The notes under the pieces were generated by a model. The model was given only the letters and a program-made list of their open reading frames with translations, had not been told where the DNA came from and did not search any database. The position numbers and the translations under genes are program-made. Below are positions 1 to 7,581 of a stretch of DNA of 15,970 nt, piece by piece. The stretch comes from an uncultured Geobacteraceae bacterium (GTDB lineage Bacteria > Desulfobacterota > Desulfuromonadia > Geobacterales > Pseudopelobacteraceae), in the NCBI GenBank assembly GCA_903879825.1, contig CAIRND010000482.1, forward strand, positions 1-15,970, read 5' to 3'. Positions within the stretch are counted from its first letter, which is position 1. Every line of letters begins with the position of its first letter.

Positions 1-213
1 CGCATTAAATGTTCCGTCACCTCCGGCAACGATAACCAGATGTGATCCGTGCCCTTTGTTGATGGTGTCACAATGTGCGTGGATTTCAGCGGGTGTACGT
101 ACCTGAAAGACCTCTGGAATTATTGCATGTAACCGCAATCGCTCCAAAGTCGTTTTAAAACGCTGAGTCGAGTGATGGCCGGATGCGGGATTAACGAAGA
201 GGAAAGTCTTCAT
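1..213 (-). CDS. Diacylglycerol-kinase-family lipid kinase, N-terminal part (runs off the left edge)
   Basis: Reading the minus strand from the ATG at 213, the frame stays open to the window edge (71 codons). The protein starts MKTFLFVNPASG and later has VAGGDGTFNA. The NPxSG and GGDGTxN motifs are the nucleotide-binding signatures of the DAGK catalytic domain (DagK/YegS/sphingosine-kinase-like proteins), which phosphorylate lipid hydroxyls at the inner membrane. Only the first quarter or so of a typical 300-residue protein is present, so the substrate cannot be judged. The start overlaps the stop of the preceding glycosyltransferase-deacetylase gene in an ATGA junction, which implies translational coupling. 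In this setting a role in lipid carrier or lipid A metabolism is possible but is inference. Confidence 0.85.
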   Translation of the reverse strand, partial: MKTFLFVNPASGHHSTQRFKTTLERLRLHAIIPEVFQVRTPAEIHAHCDTINKGHGSHLVIVAGGDGTFNA

Positions 214-2051
214 TTTCCACGCTTCCATTGGTAGTATTTTCGATAAAATCGAGAAGTCTTCTTAAACAGGCTAAACATGCTCTCTTCTGGAAACATGTTG
301 ACGCGGAAAACTGCAAAACGATCATATTCAATGGTCTCTCCACCGGTATCGGTGGCAATGCCGAATTCAAATCCACTCTGTTTTACCAACTGTTTAACGC
401 GGCCATCATACGTACCGAAGGGATAGGCAAATGATACTACCTTCGTATGTAACTCCTGCTCAATGTTGTCTCTGCTTTTGCCTAGTTCGTACAGTATGTC
501 CTCATCACTCAATTGAGTTAAGTGTGGGTGGGTGAGGGTATGTGCACCAATTTCCCAGCCGATATCTATAAAGGCTTTTTTCTGCTCTGTATTCATTATT
601 CTGTTTGCCGCGGTATCCTCACCGATATCCCAGAAGTTGCCGTTAGCTGAGAAATCACCCAGTAGGAACAATACACCTGTAAAGCCGTACTGTTGCGTAA
701 GCGGCAGCATATTATGGAAGTTATCAAGATATCCGTCATCAAACGTCAGAATAAAAGGCTTCTTGGGGAAGTCTCTCAGTGGTTTGTCTCCGATTGAGAA
801 TGCCAGGTAATCCAAAAAAGTAATGGATTGCAAGCCGCGACTGGTGAAAAAACGAAGATGCTTTTCGAAATTTGCTTTTGTCACAAAGGTACGGTGTTTA
901 GTGGTAATGGCAGCATCGGGAACACGATGGTACATCAGCACAGGAATGGTTCCGGGTGACAGCTTGCGCATGATTGCGGATGAATAGGTACTCAGGATTT
1001 TCGGCATAATTGTGTCGAGATTGTAGGCACGTGACAGTTCCGATAGCTCAATTCTTGCAAATACCCTCCCCGTGATACACGTCTCCAGCTCGACAGCTAT
1101 TGAGTCAGTATCGGGACGAAACGGAGTTGCAACTGAAAGTATATCGCCAAAATTGGTACCAATGGCTGCGTCGATATTGTCCTTGGAAACAAGCCCATGA
1201 CAACATGCTTCACCCATGGCAAATACTGTTATTCCCAAGGCTAAAGCCTCCATTGCGACTCGGCCGGCGCCGATTACCACATCAGAATTTGCCATTAGCT
1301 CTAATACCTGTTTTGTAAAACCAACATAACGGATACGATCGCCGAATCGGGATTGAAGATCTGCAAAAGCTGCTTTTCCGACTTGCGGGAAGGCCTCCCA
1401 TTCGCCCCCGATTATCTGGACAGAGAGAGTGGGGTGCTGATGTAATAAAAGAGGGAAAACAAGCGACACCAGGTCTGCAATATGAGCGCCTTTGGGGCCG
1501 TTAAGTCGACCAACAACGGAGATAATTACCCTCCCGTCTTTTACTCTGGTCCTTTGGATCTGTTTCAGAGTCTCAATATTGAGCGGATTGGGTAAAAACA
1601 CCAGTTTATGCCGGGCAATGTGCAGCTCATTGTCCAGGTGTTCAACAAGTTGCGGACAGATTGCGATGACTTTTTCGCCATAAATGTTATTAGATTTCAG
1701 AGCGGAGTGTTTAACCTGGCGGCCATGAATGGTCGATACCAGCGGTACCCGTGTCCCGAGAAGTGCATAGTAGGCAATCCAGCTGGCAGCTCGTGAATGG
1801 GCGTGCACCACACTAATGTTCTGTTCGCGAATCACTTTCCGCAGAAGACGAATATTATTAATCCGCTGCAATAGGGCGCGATTAGATACCGGAAGTGTGA
1901 GGCAGGTGATCTTATTTGATAATTCTTCCTGATCGGTAGCCATGAACACGTCATGGCCATCGGCTGATTGCCGTTCCGCCAGTTGCAGCGCATAGGCCAC
2001 TGAGCCGGCAAAAAAATTTGAGGATAGAACGTGCAGTATGCGTAACGCCAT
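210..2051 (-). CDS. Bifunctional protein: GT4-type glycosyltransferase fused to a NodB-type polysaccharide deacetylase
   Basis: This 613-residue protein has two recognisable halves. Residues 1-360 look like a GT-B glycosyltransferase of family 4: the N-terminus (LRILHVLSS, then a G-rich turn and HVF-like strand), STIHG near 106-110, SVVGRLNGPKG near 178-188 as the start of the second Rossmann domain, and GRVAMEALALG near 263-273 where the donor-binding acidic residue sits. Residues 365-600 are a NodB-homology polysaccharide deacetylase: LMYHRV at 372-377, TFDDG at 436-440 (catalytic base and metal aspartate), HTLTH at 504-508 (metal histidines) and AYPFG at 542-546. No signal peptide or membrane segment is seen, so both activities are expected in the cytoplasm. 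A plausible job is to add an N-acetylated sugar and deacetylate it on the growing LPS. The pairing of activities is seen in the sequence; the substrate is unknown. The gene starts 41 bases after the GT9 gene. Confidence 0.88.
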   Translation of the reverse strand: MALRILHVLSSNFFAGSVAYALQLAERQSADGHDVFMATDQEELSNKITCLTLPVSNRALLQRINNIRLLRKVIREQNISVVHAHSRAASWIAYYALLGTRVPLVSTIHGRQVKHSALKSNNIYGEKVIAICPQLVEHLDNELHIARHKLVFLPNPLNIETLKQIQRTRVKDGRVIISVVGRLNGPKGAHIADLVSLVFPLLLHQHPTLSVQIIGGEWEAFPQVGKAAFADLQSRFGDRIRYVGFTKQVLELMANSDVVIGAGRVAMEALALGITVFAMGEACCHGLVSKDNIDAAIGTNFGDILSVATPFRPDTDSIAVELETCITGRVFARIELSELSRAYNLDTIMPKILSTYSSAIMRKLSPGTIPVLMYHRVPDAAITTKHRTFVTKANFEKHLRFFTSRGLQSITFLDYLAFSIGDKPLRDFPKKPFILTFDDGYLDNFHNMLPLTQQYGFTGVLFLLGDFSANGNFWDIGEDTAANRIMNTEQKKAFIDIGWEIGAHTLTHPHLTQLSDEDILYELGKSRDNIEQELHTKVVSFAYPFGTYDGRVKQLVKQSGFEFGIATDTGGETIEYDRFAVFRVNMFPEESMFSLFKKTSRFYRKYYQWKRGK

Positions 2052-2092
2052 AGATGAAATTCTCTGATTATTAAGTGGTGTATAATGTTCTA

Positions 2093-3103
2093 CTATCGGA
2101 CTTTCAGTTGCTCCAACTTCAGTACTACATCCGTAGGTTTAATACTTTCAATACATGCACAACGTCTTTCATGACGACATTTCTCACACTGCTTGTCTAA
2201 AACAAGAAAATCCGCCCGCACACCAAGTGGTGCCCATCGACCGGGATGGATCGGCCTCATCGGTGCATAGAGTCCTACGGCCACTTTCCCCAGAGCAGCG
2301 GCAATATGAAGCGGTCCGGTACTCGCCGCTACAAGTCCATCGGCTTTATTGATAAAAGCGATGAATTGAGGCAGTGACATCTTTCCGGTTATGTCGGTCA
2401 CATCATTTCCCCACGCTTCGATCTGTGGTTGCAGTGCACTACCATCTTCTGGACTTCCGGAGATAAATATTTTATAGCGGTCTTTGGGGAGTAAACGGAT
2501 CAGTTCGCCAAAGTTGTCAAGCCCCCATTCGCGGGCGCTTCCTTTTGATTTCGGGTGCAGGATTACATTGAAACGGTTCGAATCGAGCAATTGCGCATAC
2601 GTTTCTTCAAGTTTATCAGGTCTGGTTAGCCCCATCAAAGGTACCAGCTCTTCAAGTGAAGGAGTCTTCTTTACGCCAAAAGGACGGAAGAACCTGGCAT
2701 TCAACTGGCTCTCATGCAGTGGAGATCTTTTCCTGCCTACATGTACCAGGCGGTTGCAGTACAACCAGTTCTGAAAGCGATGCGAAGTGCCCACGCGGAG
2801 CGGTATGTTACTGTGATACGCGATTTTGGCTAATTCCTTGTTGGGAAAAACATGTACTATGGCGTCGGCTTGCAGGCTTATGAAATATTCAATCTTTTCG
2901 TTGAAACTAATCCCTGACAACTCATCCCAGTTGATGAAATTATCGATATGTTCGCAGGCAGAAATGACCGCTTCGGTATAAGAACGCCCGACAAACCAAA
3001 TCTTTAAACCAAGGTGAAGCTTTTTTAACAAACCGGCGACTGGTAAGGTCAGGACGACGTCGCCAATACCATCAGTGCGACATATAATCAGATTCTTGAT
3101 CAT
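2093..3103 (-). CDS. Glycosyltransferase family 9 (heptosyltransferase-like)
   Basis: This 336-residue protein has the GT9 (WaaC/WaaF/WaaQ) layout. The N-terminal ICRTDGIGDVVLTLP motif (residues 7-21) includes D15, which aligns with the catalytic aspartate of WaaC. A central linker, HPKSKGSAREW (183-193), and the donor-site loop STGPLHIAAALG (261-272) follow. The C-terminal cysteine cluster CEKCRHERRCAC (306-317) is often present in GT9 proteins. GT9 enzymes transfer heptose, or sometimes another sugar, from ADP-activated donors to LPS core on the cytoplasmic face of the inner membrane. The ATG overlaps the stop of the upstream WaaE-like gene by four bases (ATGA). It differs clearly from the WaaF homologue elsewhere in the window, so it may add a later heptose; donor and acceptor cannot be read from sequence. 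Confidence 0.88.
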   Translation of the reverse strand: MIKNLIICRTDGIGDVVLTLPVAGLLKKLHLGLKIWFVGRSYTEAVISACEHIDNFINWDELSGISFNEKIEYFISLQADAIVHVFPNKELAKIAYHSNIPLRVGTSHRFQNWLYCNRLVHVGRKRSPLHESQLNARFFRPFGVKKTPSLEELVPLMGLTRPDKLEETYAQLLDSNRFNVILHPKSKGSAREWGLDNFGELIRLLPKDRYKIFISGSPEDGSALQPQIEAWGNDVTDITGKMSLPQFIAFINKADGLVAASTGPLHIAAALGKVAVGLYAPMRPIHPGRWAPLGVRADFLVLDKQCEKCRHERRCACIESIKPTDVVLKLEQLKVR

Positions 3104-3867
3104 TCAGGTGTGCTCTGGGCAGAGAACAGATCTCGCGTCTTCGCATATTTAATGAAATTGGCACAGGCGGATAGAGTGCAGATAACCAAGCCATGATAGC
3201 CGTCAAGAAAGCCGAGTCGAATAAAATATTGACGGAGAAAACACCAGAGCGGATTTAGAACGATTTTCCCCCATCCGGGCTTTTTCCCTTTCTGGAGCTG
3301 TACCTGCGCCATCATGGTCGTAAACTTCTTGATTTGGTCAATATGCTGATCGATTGAATAGTACGAATAGTGCAGCAAATCACCAGAAATATGTTGTGGT
3401 GAGCTGTCGTCATTAAGCAGATATCGTTCATGAATAGTATTGCCCTGCCACTTCCCTTTACGCTTGTCAAACAGTCTCAGTTTCTGATCCGGATACCATC
3501 CACAATGGTGAATCCATGAGCCACAATAGTTGGTCAGGCGATTAAAGCAATACCCGTCATACTTCCAATTGATTTTAATGTTCAGTATTGATTCCTTCAG
3601 CTCGTCAGAAAGCACCTCGTCGGCGTCGAGTGAAAGGATATGCGGAAATGTGGCATATTCCAGCGCTTTGTTCTTTTGCTCGACATAGCCGAGGAAAGGC
3701 TGCTCAATAAACGTGACTTTAAACTGATGGCAGATCTCTTTAGTCCGGTCAGTTGATAATGAGTCCAACACGATGATTTCATCGGCGATGCCTTGTACCG
3801 CACGCAGACATCGCTCGATATTTTTCTCCTCGTTAAAGGTTATGATTACGACGGAGATTGGGGGCAT
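3100..3867 (-). CDS. Family 2 glycosyltransferase, WaaE/KdtX-like (LPS core sugar transferase)
   Basis: This 255-residue GT-A enzyme starts PPISVVIITFNEEKNIERCL, followed by DEIIVLDSLSTDRT (29-42) and the metal-binding DADE (81-84). The conserved QKN (64-66), a DQKLRLF stretch and an HERY motif in the middle are typical of the WaaE/KdtX group. Members of that group add a beta-glucose to the first heptose of the LPS inner core, and homologues are common in core clusters. A hydrophobic C-terminal region (about 205-240) may hold it at the membrane. The ATG at 3867 has only a weak GGA eight bases upstream. A 110-base gap separates it from the upstream methyltransferase gene. The family assignment is firm; the exact sugar and acceptor are inferred. 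Confidence 0.85.
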   Translation of the reverse strand: MPPISVVIITFNEEKNIERCLRAVQGIADEIIVLDSLSTDRTKEICHQFKVTFIEQPFLGYVEQKNKALEYATFPHILSLDADEVLSDELKESILNIKINWKYDGYCFNRLTNYCGSWIHHCGWYPDQKLRLFDKRKGKWQGNTIHERYLLNDDSSPQHISGDLLHYSYYSIDQHIDQIKKFTTMMAQVQLQKGKKPGWGKIVLNPLWCFLRQYFIRLGFLDGYHGLVICTLSACANFIKYAKTRDLFSAQSTPE

Positions 3868-3977
3868 GTCAGTTGTCCATAGCGTATTAAAATAGTTTAT
3901 TTCCAGAGCAAGGTTTCTACTGATTTAACTGATAGTGAGGTTATGTCTACCTTGTCATATGAGTATGCTGGTCATGT

Positions 3978-4829
3978 TCATGGTTGATTTTTTTGAATGG
4001 CACCCCAATTGGTGCGCAATACTTCCTGAGCTTGCTCAGAAGTCATAGTTTTCTCGAATTCCAGAACCATGCTGCCATCAAGAAGGATTTTGGGGTTGAT
4101 CGAAAGCATGAACGCCTTTTGGTACTCTGACCGTGCGGCAGGATTGCGCCTGCTGTTGCGGAGATAATTTTTCAGCTGAGACAGTAGAATGAACGGATAT
4201 AAGAACAGAAACCAGAGAAAACAGGACAATTTGAATTCTGAAAAATGTACTTGAACGAGTTCCAGTCCCGCAAGCTGGCCGAAGAGTCGGGTCTTTGTCG
4301 CGGTAGGGATAAACAGATGACCGTAATAGAGCTTTTCCTCGGTGGCGGAGTTGCACCAGATACCATCAACGGAATTTGGCGGCATGATCCGACCGTATCT
4401 TTCAGACTCACCGAGCAGATGGGAAACTTTCGCTGTAAGATTTGAACCGTTTGGACAGGTTAACAGCAGTCTGCCATTGATCTTCAATACGCGGGAAAAT
4501 TCTTTAAAGGCATTGATCTGGTTGGGAATATGTTCAAGCCCCTCTTGGGAAACAAGAAAATCAGCTGTTTCGTCCAGTAGAGGAATCCTTTCGGCCAAGT
4601 CGCAGTAATTACACTGCAATCCTTCCGCTTTAAAAAAATCGGGGAAAAGATCCAGGGCAATGACAGTGGCACCGCAGCGTGATAACCAGCGTGCTGTATT
4701 TCCTGAACCGGCCGGTACATCGACAACGGTTGCTCCGCAGAAGCGCGCCTCGTATGATCGAAATGTGCGTTCAAAGATATCCTGAAATGACAAGGTACTC
4801 TCCATGATGGGACTACATTTTTTATACAT
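3978..4829 (-). CDS. Class I SAM-dependent methyltransferase (methyltransferase type 11)
   Basis: This 283-residue protein has a Rossmann methyltransferase fold. VDVPAGSGN at 36-44 is the SAM-binding motif I, D60 ends the second strand and would hold the ribose, EGLEHIPN at 96-103 is the motif typical of type 11 enzymes, and LLLTCPNGS at 121-129 is the post-motif strand. A very hydrophobic segment at 201-217, rich in Phe, Leu and Trp and followed by basic residues, suggests peripheral or membrane attachment. This would suit methylation of a lipid-linked sugar of the LPS. The acceptor cannot be read. No strong ribosome-binding site precedes either the ATG at 4829 or the in-frame ATG at 4805 (residue 9), so the start is uncertain. 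Confidence 0.82.
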   Translation of the reverse strand: MYKKCSPIMESTLSFQDIFERTFRSYEARFCGATVVDVPAGSGNTARWLSRCGATVIALDLFPDFFKAEGLQCNYCDLAERIPLLDETADFLVSQEGLEHIPNQINAFKEFSRVLKINGRLLLTCPNGSNLTAKVSHLLGESERYGRIMPPNSVDGIWCNSATEEKLYYGHLFIPTATKTRLFGQLAGLELVQVHFSEFKLSCFLWFLFLYPFILLSQLKNYLRNSRRNPAARSEYQKAFMLSINPKILLDGSMVLEFEKTMTSEQAQEVLRTNWGAIQKNQP

Positions 4830-4883
4830 TTTTTGTGATACTCAATCTGGTGAAGCGAGTGATAGGCTAGCCAGTTGCTTCTC

Positions 4884-5645
4884 TCAAAATTTCCTGCCAA
4901 ACAGTCGGAGAATAGGGCGCTTTATTTTGTGTTTAAACTGGTAGTTGATTTTCTTGATCGTTATGTAATAGGTTTTTCCAACACTGCGGTAGAAAAGAGC
5001 GTCCTCCTCAGCCAGGAAAGCATCGGTGACGCCGTTGCAGCAGAAGCCGTCCTGATAGTAGTTTACCATGACACTATCGACAAAAAAGGCCCGTCTCCGA
5101 CCATATTTACGGAGCAGGTTATAGGTCTTTACCCGGTCGCTTATTACCTTAAACCGGAGGTCATATTCGCCGATCAGTTCGCGCCGGTAGAAAACAGCTT
5201 GATGGCAGAGCGGCATCCCTTGCAGGAAGCGGCTGATGTTTTTGAGGCGCTTCCCCTTGATATAGTCGAATGAACCGTCCGGATTGAACATCCTCGCTTT
5301 TGCATAGACAATTACGCTCTTTTCCGGAGCGTCTGAGACAATATTGTCAGGGGGGGCGAGTAATTCGTCACCGGCATTGAGGAATAGCAGATATGTGCCA
5401 TGGGCAAGCGCGATCCCCTTATTCATGGCATCGTATATCCCCTTGTCCGGTTCGCTGACAAGAATGTCGATCATGTCGAGCCGCGACCCGGCCACAAGCA
5501 GGGTATCATCTGTCGACGCGCCGTCAACTACGATATATTCGACACGGGCATTTTTGAAAGGAGCTATGCTTTGCATTGTGCGCGATAAATGTTCGGCATC
5601 GTTGCGGACAACCGTGATGATGGATATAAGCGGCTGGTTATTCAT
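4884..5645 (-). CDS. Family 2 glycosyltransferase (WcaA-like)
   Basis: This 253-residue GT-A enzyme begins MNNQPLISIITVVRND. It has VVDGASTDDT (39-48), EPDKGIYDAMN (65-75) and FLNAGDE (88-94), in which NAGD stands in place of a DxD metal site. This is the usual pattern of the colanic-acid/O-antigen GT2 group (WcaA/WcaE-like). CHQAVFYRR follows in the acceptor half, and the tail is strongly basic (KKINYQFKHKIKR), which suggests contact with the membrane. The frame is open further upstream to an ATG at 5705, but that start would overlap rfbE by 28 bases. The ATG at 5645 is preceded by GGAG ten bases upstream and begins at the conserved first strand, so it is preferred. Placed directly after rfbE, it is one candidate for the dideoxyhexose transferase (inference). 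Confidence 0.83.
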   Translation of the reverse strand: MNNQPLISIITVVRNDAEHLSRTMQSIAPFKNARVEYIVVDGASTDDTLLVAGSRLDMIDILVSEPDKGIYDAMNKGIALAHGTYLLFLNAGDELLAPPDNIVSDAPEKSVIVYAKARMFNPDGSFDYIKGKRLKNISRFLQGMPLCHQAVFYRRELIGEYDLRFKVISDRVKTYNLLRKYGRRRAFFVDSVMVNYYQDGFCCNGVTDAFLAEEDALFYRSVGKTYYITIKKINYQFKHKIKRPILRLFGRKF

Positions 5646-5677
5646 AGTGTGGCTACTCCGTGTGCCGGGAGGTAATG

Positions 5678-6706
5678 TTAACAACCAATCAATCCGGTGG
5701 TCCATTCAAGCATTCTTGCGACACCATTACGAGCGCTCACTTGTGGTTCCCATCCGATGAGTTTTATGGCCTTTGCTAAATCGGCTACAAAAAACCGCTG
5801 ATCGCTCTCGCGTGGTGCGAGTCGTGAGTAGTTCAATGGTTGCTCGATCAAATCTTTAAGAAGATCGAACAGTTCAAGTAACGAGAGGCTGTTATCAATC
5901 CCCCCGCCGATGTTAAATGCCTCACCGCTAATTTTGTCAGCTTGCTCAAGCGATGAAAAATAGAGGTTGATCATATCATCTGCGTGAAGGACATCACGTA
6001 CTTGCTTACCGTTGCCAGAAATAGTAAATGGTTCTACAAGCGTTCCGTTTCTAGTCTCTGCAGCCTTCTGACAGAACCAGCCGATCCAACCCTGATCATA
6101 GGTAGCAAACTGGCGGCCACCGTACATACTGGAATGCCGAAACACGATTGTTTTAAGGCCGAATATTCGTGCGTAATCGAGCATATACTGATCGGCTGCA
6201 CCCTTGGAACAGCCATAGGGGGAGTGAAAGCTGAGCTGTGTTGTTTCATCGAAGCCGTTCGGCTTGTCAATGCATTCGTAGCGGGATACCGTCTCACGAT
6301 AATAGTATTGTTCAAGGTCTCCATAGACTTTGTTGGTCGAGGAATATAGAACTGCTGCTTCCGGTGAATAGAGACGAACCGCCTCAAGCAAGTTGTGCGT
6401 GCCAACCACATTAACTTCAAAGTCCATGCGAGGGTTGTCAATCGAAGTGGTCATAGCGACCTGGCCGGCCAAATGAAATATTGCTTCAGGTCTGAAATCC
6501 TGCACAAGCCTGGTTATGTCGTTCTGATTGCGGATGTCGCCATGCACAAACCGAAAGGATCCTTTTTTCTTCAGCCAAGCGAGATTATGCAGTGAACCTT
6601 CGCGATACAGGTTGTCAAAAACAACAACCTCAAAGCAATTTTCAATGGCATGAGCAACTAGGTTGCTTCCCAGAAATCCGCATCCACCGGTAATTAATAA
6701 TTTCAT
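5678..6706 (-). CDS. rfbE: CDP-paratose 2-epimerase (CDP-tyvelose epimerase)
   Basis: This 342-residue protein is an extended short-chain dehydrogenase/reductase. It has GGCGFLG (7-13) for NAD binding, HLAGQVAMTTS (78-88), SSTNKVYGD (122-130) and the catalytic SPYGCSK (162-168, giving Y164 and K168). The stretches DYARIFGL, FRHSSMYGGRQFATYDQGW and QVRDVLHADD are characteristic of tyvelose epimerase, which reversibly inverts C2 of CDP-paratose to CDP-tyvelose using bound NAD+. The length matches the family. The ATG overlaps the rfbS stop in an ATGA junction, and the preceding four genes supply its substrate. I see no broken motif, unlike strains in which rfbE is a pseudogene and paratose accumulates. 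The family assignment is strong; the end sugar in this organism is inferred. Confidence 0.9.
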   Translation of the reverse strand: MKLLITGGCGFLGSNLVAHAIENCFEVVVFDNLYREGSLHNLAWLKKKGSFRFVHGDIRNQNDITRLVQDFRPEAIFHLAGQVAMTTSIDNPRMDFEVNVVGTHNLLEAVRLYSPEAAVLYSSTNKVYGDLEQYYYRETVSRYECIDKPNGFDETTQLSFHSPYGCSKGAADQYMLDYARIFGLKTIVFRHSSMYGGRQFATYDQGWIGWFCQKAAETRNGTLVEPFTISGNGKQVRDVLHADDMINLYFSSLEQADKISGEAFNIGGGIDNSLSLLELFDLLKDLIEQPLNYSRLAPRESDQRFFVADLAKAIKLIGWEPQVSARNGVARMLEWTTGLIGC

Positions 6707-7581
6707 GTAGTTCTTTTCTCCCGTTCTTGCTCAACCATCTTTGAAAGTCCGTTAGTAAGCGATGTGGCAGGAATCCATCCTAAATCACGTATTGCGGCAG
6801 TATTAACGGCAATTTCCATCGCTTCATTTTCCCGATAAGGTAGTGCACCAAAATTGAGTTGAGTCTGAGTATTGAGTACGATGTGTTTTGCCAGTTCCAC
6901 AAATTCTCGTATGGTAATTGTGACTCCGGTACCGATTTCATAGTCGAAGTAGCCTGTTTTGGAGGATGTACTGTTATCGATAATAAGGAGAAAAGCCGAC
7001 ACTATATCGTCAATGTAGATGAAGTCACGCCTTTGCTCTCCCATCGTCAAATTAATGCAGTCAACATTATTCAAGAGTTGTCTGACAATGAAGCTGACAA
7101 ACTTCGTAGGGTCGTCATGAGATCCATAAAAATGTTCCAAGGCGATATTTACGCAAACCATTTTCTGAGCATATGTGCCAAGCCACTCACGGAATTGACT
7201 TTTTGAGAGAGCGTAGTCACTAACGCTTTTATCAAGGATCGTATCTGTGTTTATAAAACAATGAACTCCAGAATCGAATCCTGCCTGTAATAGCTGAAGA
7301 GGCAGTATCAGGTTTGCGTCGACCAACTCTGGGGGCTCAACTCCTCCGCGTCCATAGTTTGTCGCGCAGTGGATAATAACTTCTATCTTGCCGGAATAAA
7401 ACAGCTCGCGAAACGGTATGTCTCCAATAGTATGAATAGTAATTCGATCAATAAGATGAGTAATTCTCTGGAGCGAAGAGGTCTTTCGAACAAGAAGTGT
7501 AACCTTGTGCCCGTCTTCAACCAGACGAGTTAAAAGGTTACTGCCAAGAAATCCGGTTGCACCGGTCAAAAGGATATTCAT
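6703..7581 (-). CDS. rfbS: CDP-paratose (or CDP-abequose) synthase, RfbS/RfbJ-type 4-ketoreductase
   Basis: This 292-residue SDR protein starts MNILLTGATGFLG, with the NAD(P) glycines at 7, 10 and 13. It has HCATNYGRG, FINTDTILDK, the catalytic YALSK (Y123, K127), LEHFYGS and GEQRRDFIYIDD, all matching the RfbJ/RfbS (Prt) family as I know it from Salmonella and Yersinia. The enzyme reduces C4 of CDP-3,6-dideoxy-4-ketoglucose. RfbS gives paratose and RfbJ gives abequose (the C4 epimer); sequence inspection alone cannot settle which. The rfbE gene directly downstream argues for paratose, its substrate. An earlier in-frame TTG at 7590 exists, but the ATG at 7581 overlaps the rfbH stop as ATGA and begins at the conserved strand, so it is preferred. 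The stretch looks more AT-rich than waaF. Confidence 0.82.
   Translation of the reverse strand: MNILLTGATGFLGSNLLTRLVEDGHKVTLLVRKTSSLQRITHLIDRITIHTIGDIPFRELFYSGKIEVIIHCATNYGRGGVEPPELVDANLILPLQLLQAGFDSGVHCFINTDTILDKSVSDYALSKSQFREWLGTYAQKMVCVNIALEHFYGSHDDPTKFVSFIVRQLLNNVDCINLTMGEQRRDFIYIDDIVSAFLLIIDNSTSSKTGYFDYEIGTGVTITIREFVELAKHIVLNTQTQLNFGALPYRENEAMEIAVNTAAIRDLGWIPATSLTNGLSKMVEQEREKRTT

Noticed and set aside
3909..3954. CAAGGT/ACCTTG inverted repeat in the 110-base gap upstream of the WaaE-like gene
   Set aside because: The arms are only six bases with a 34-base interior and no T-tract follows, so neither a terminator nor an operator can be supported.
3868..3977. Possible minus-strand promoter (TTGCTC, then TAATAC) before the WaaE-like gene
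   Set aside because: The -10 box matches only about three of six positions, too weak to report as a feature.
4484..4900. Minus-strand open frame of 138 codons overlapping the methyltransferase gene
   Set aside because: It lies in another frame over a clear methyltransferase, has no recognisable motif and its composition looks like shadow coding.
5344..5760. Plus-strand open frame of 138 codons opposite the GT2 gene and the end of rfbE
   Set aside because: It is antisense to two well-supported genes, has no recognisable domain and has no supporting start signal.
5984..6349. Plus-strand open frame of 121 codons opposite rfbE
   Set aside because: It is antisense to a strongly conserved epimerase and shows no family signature.
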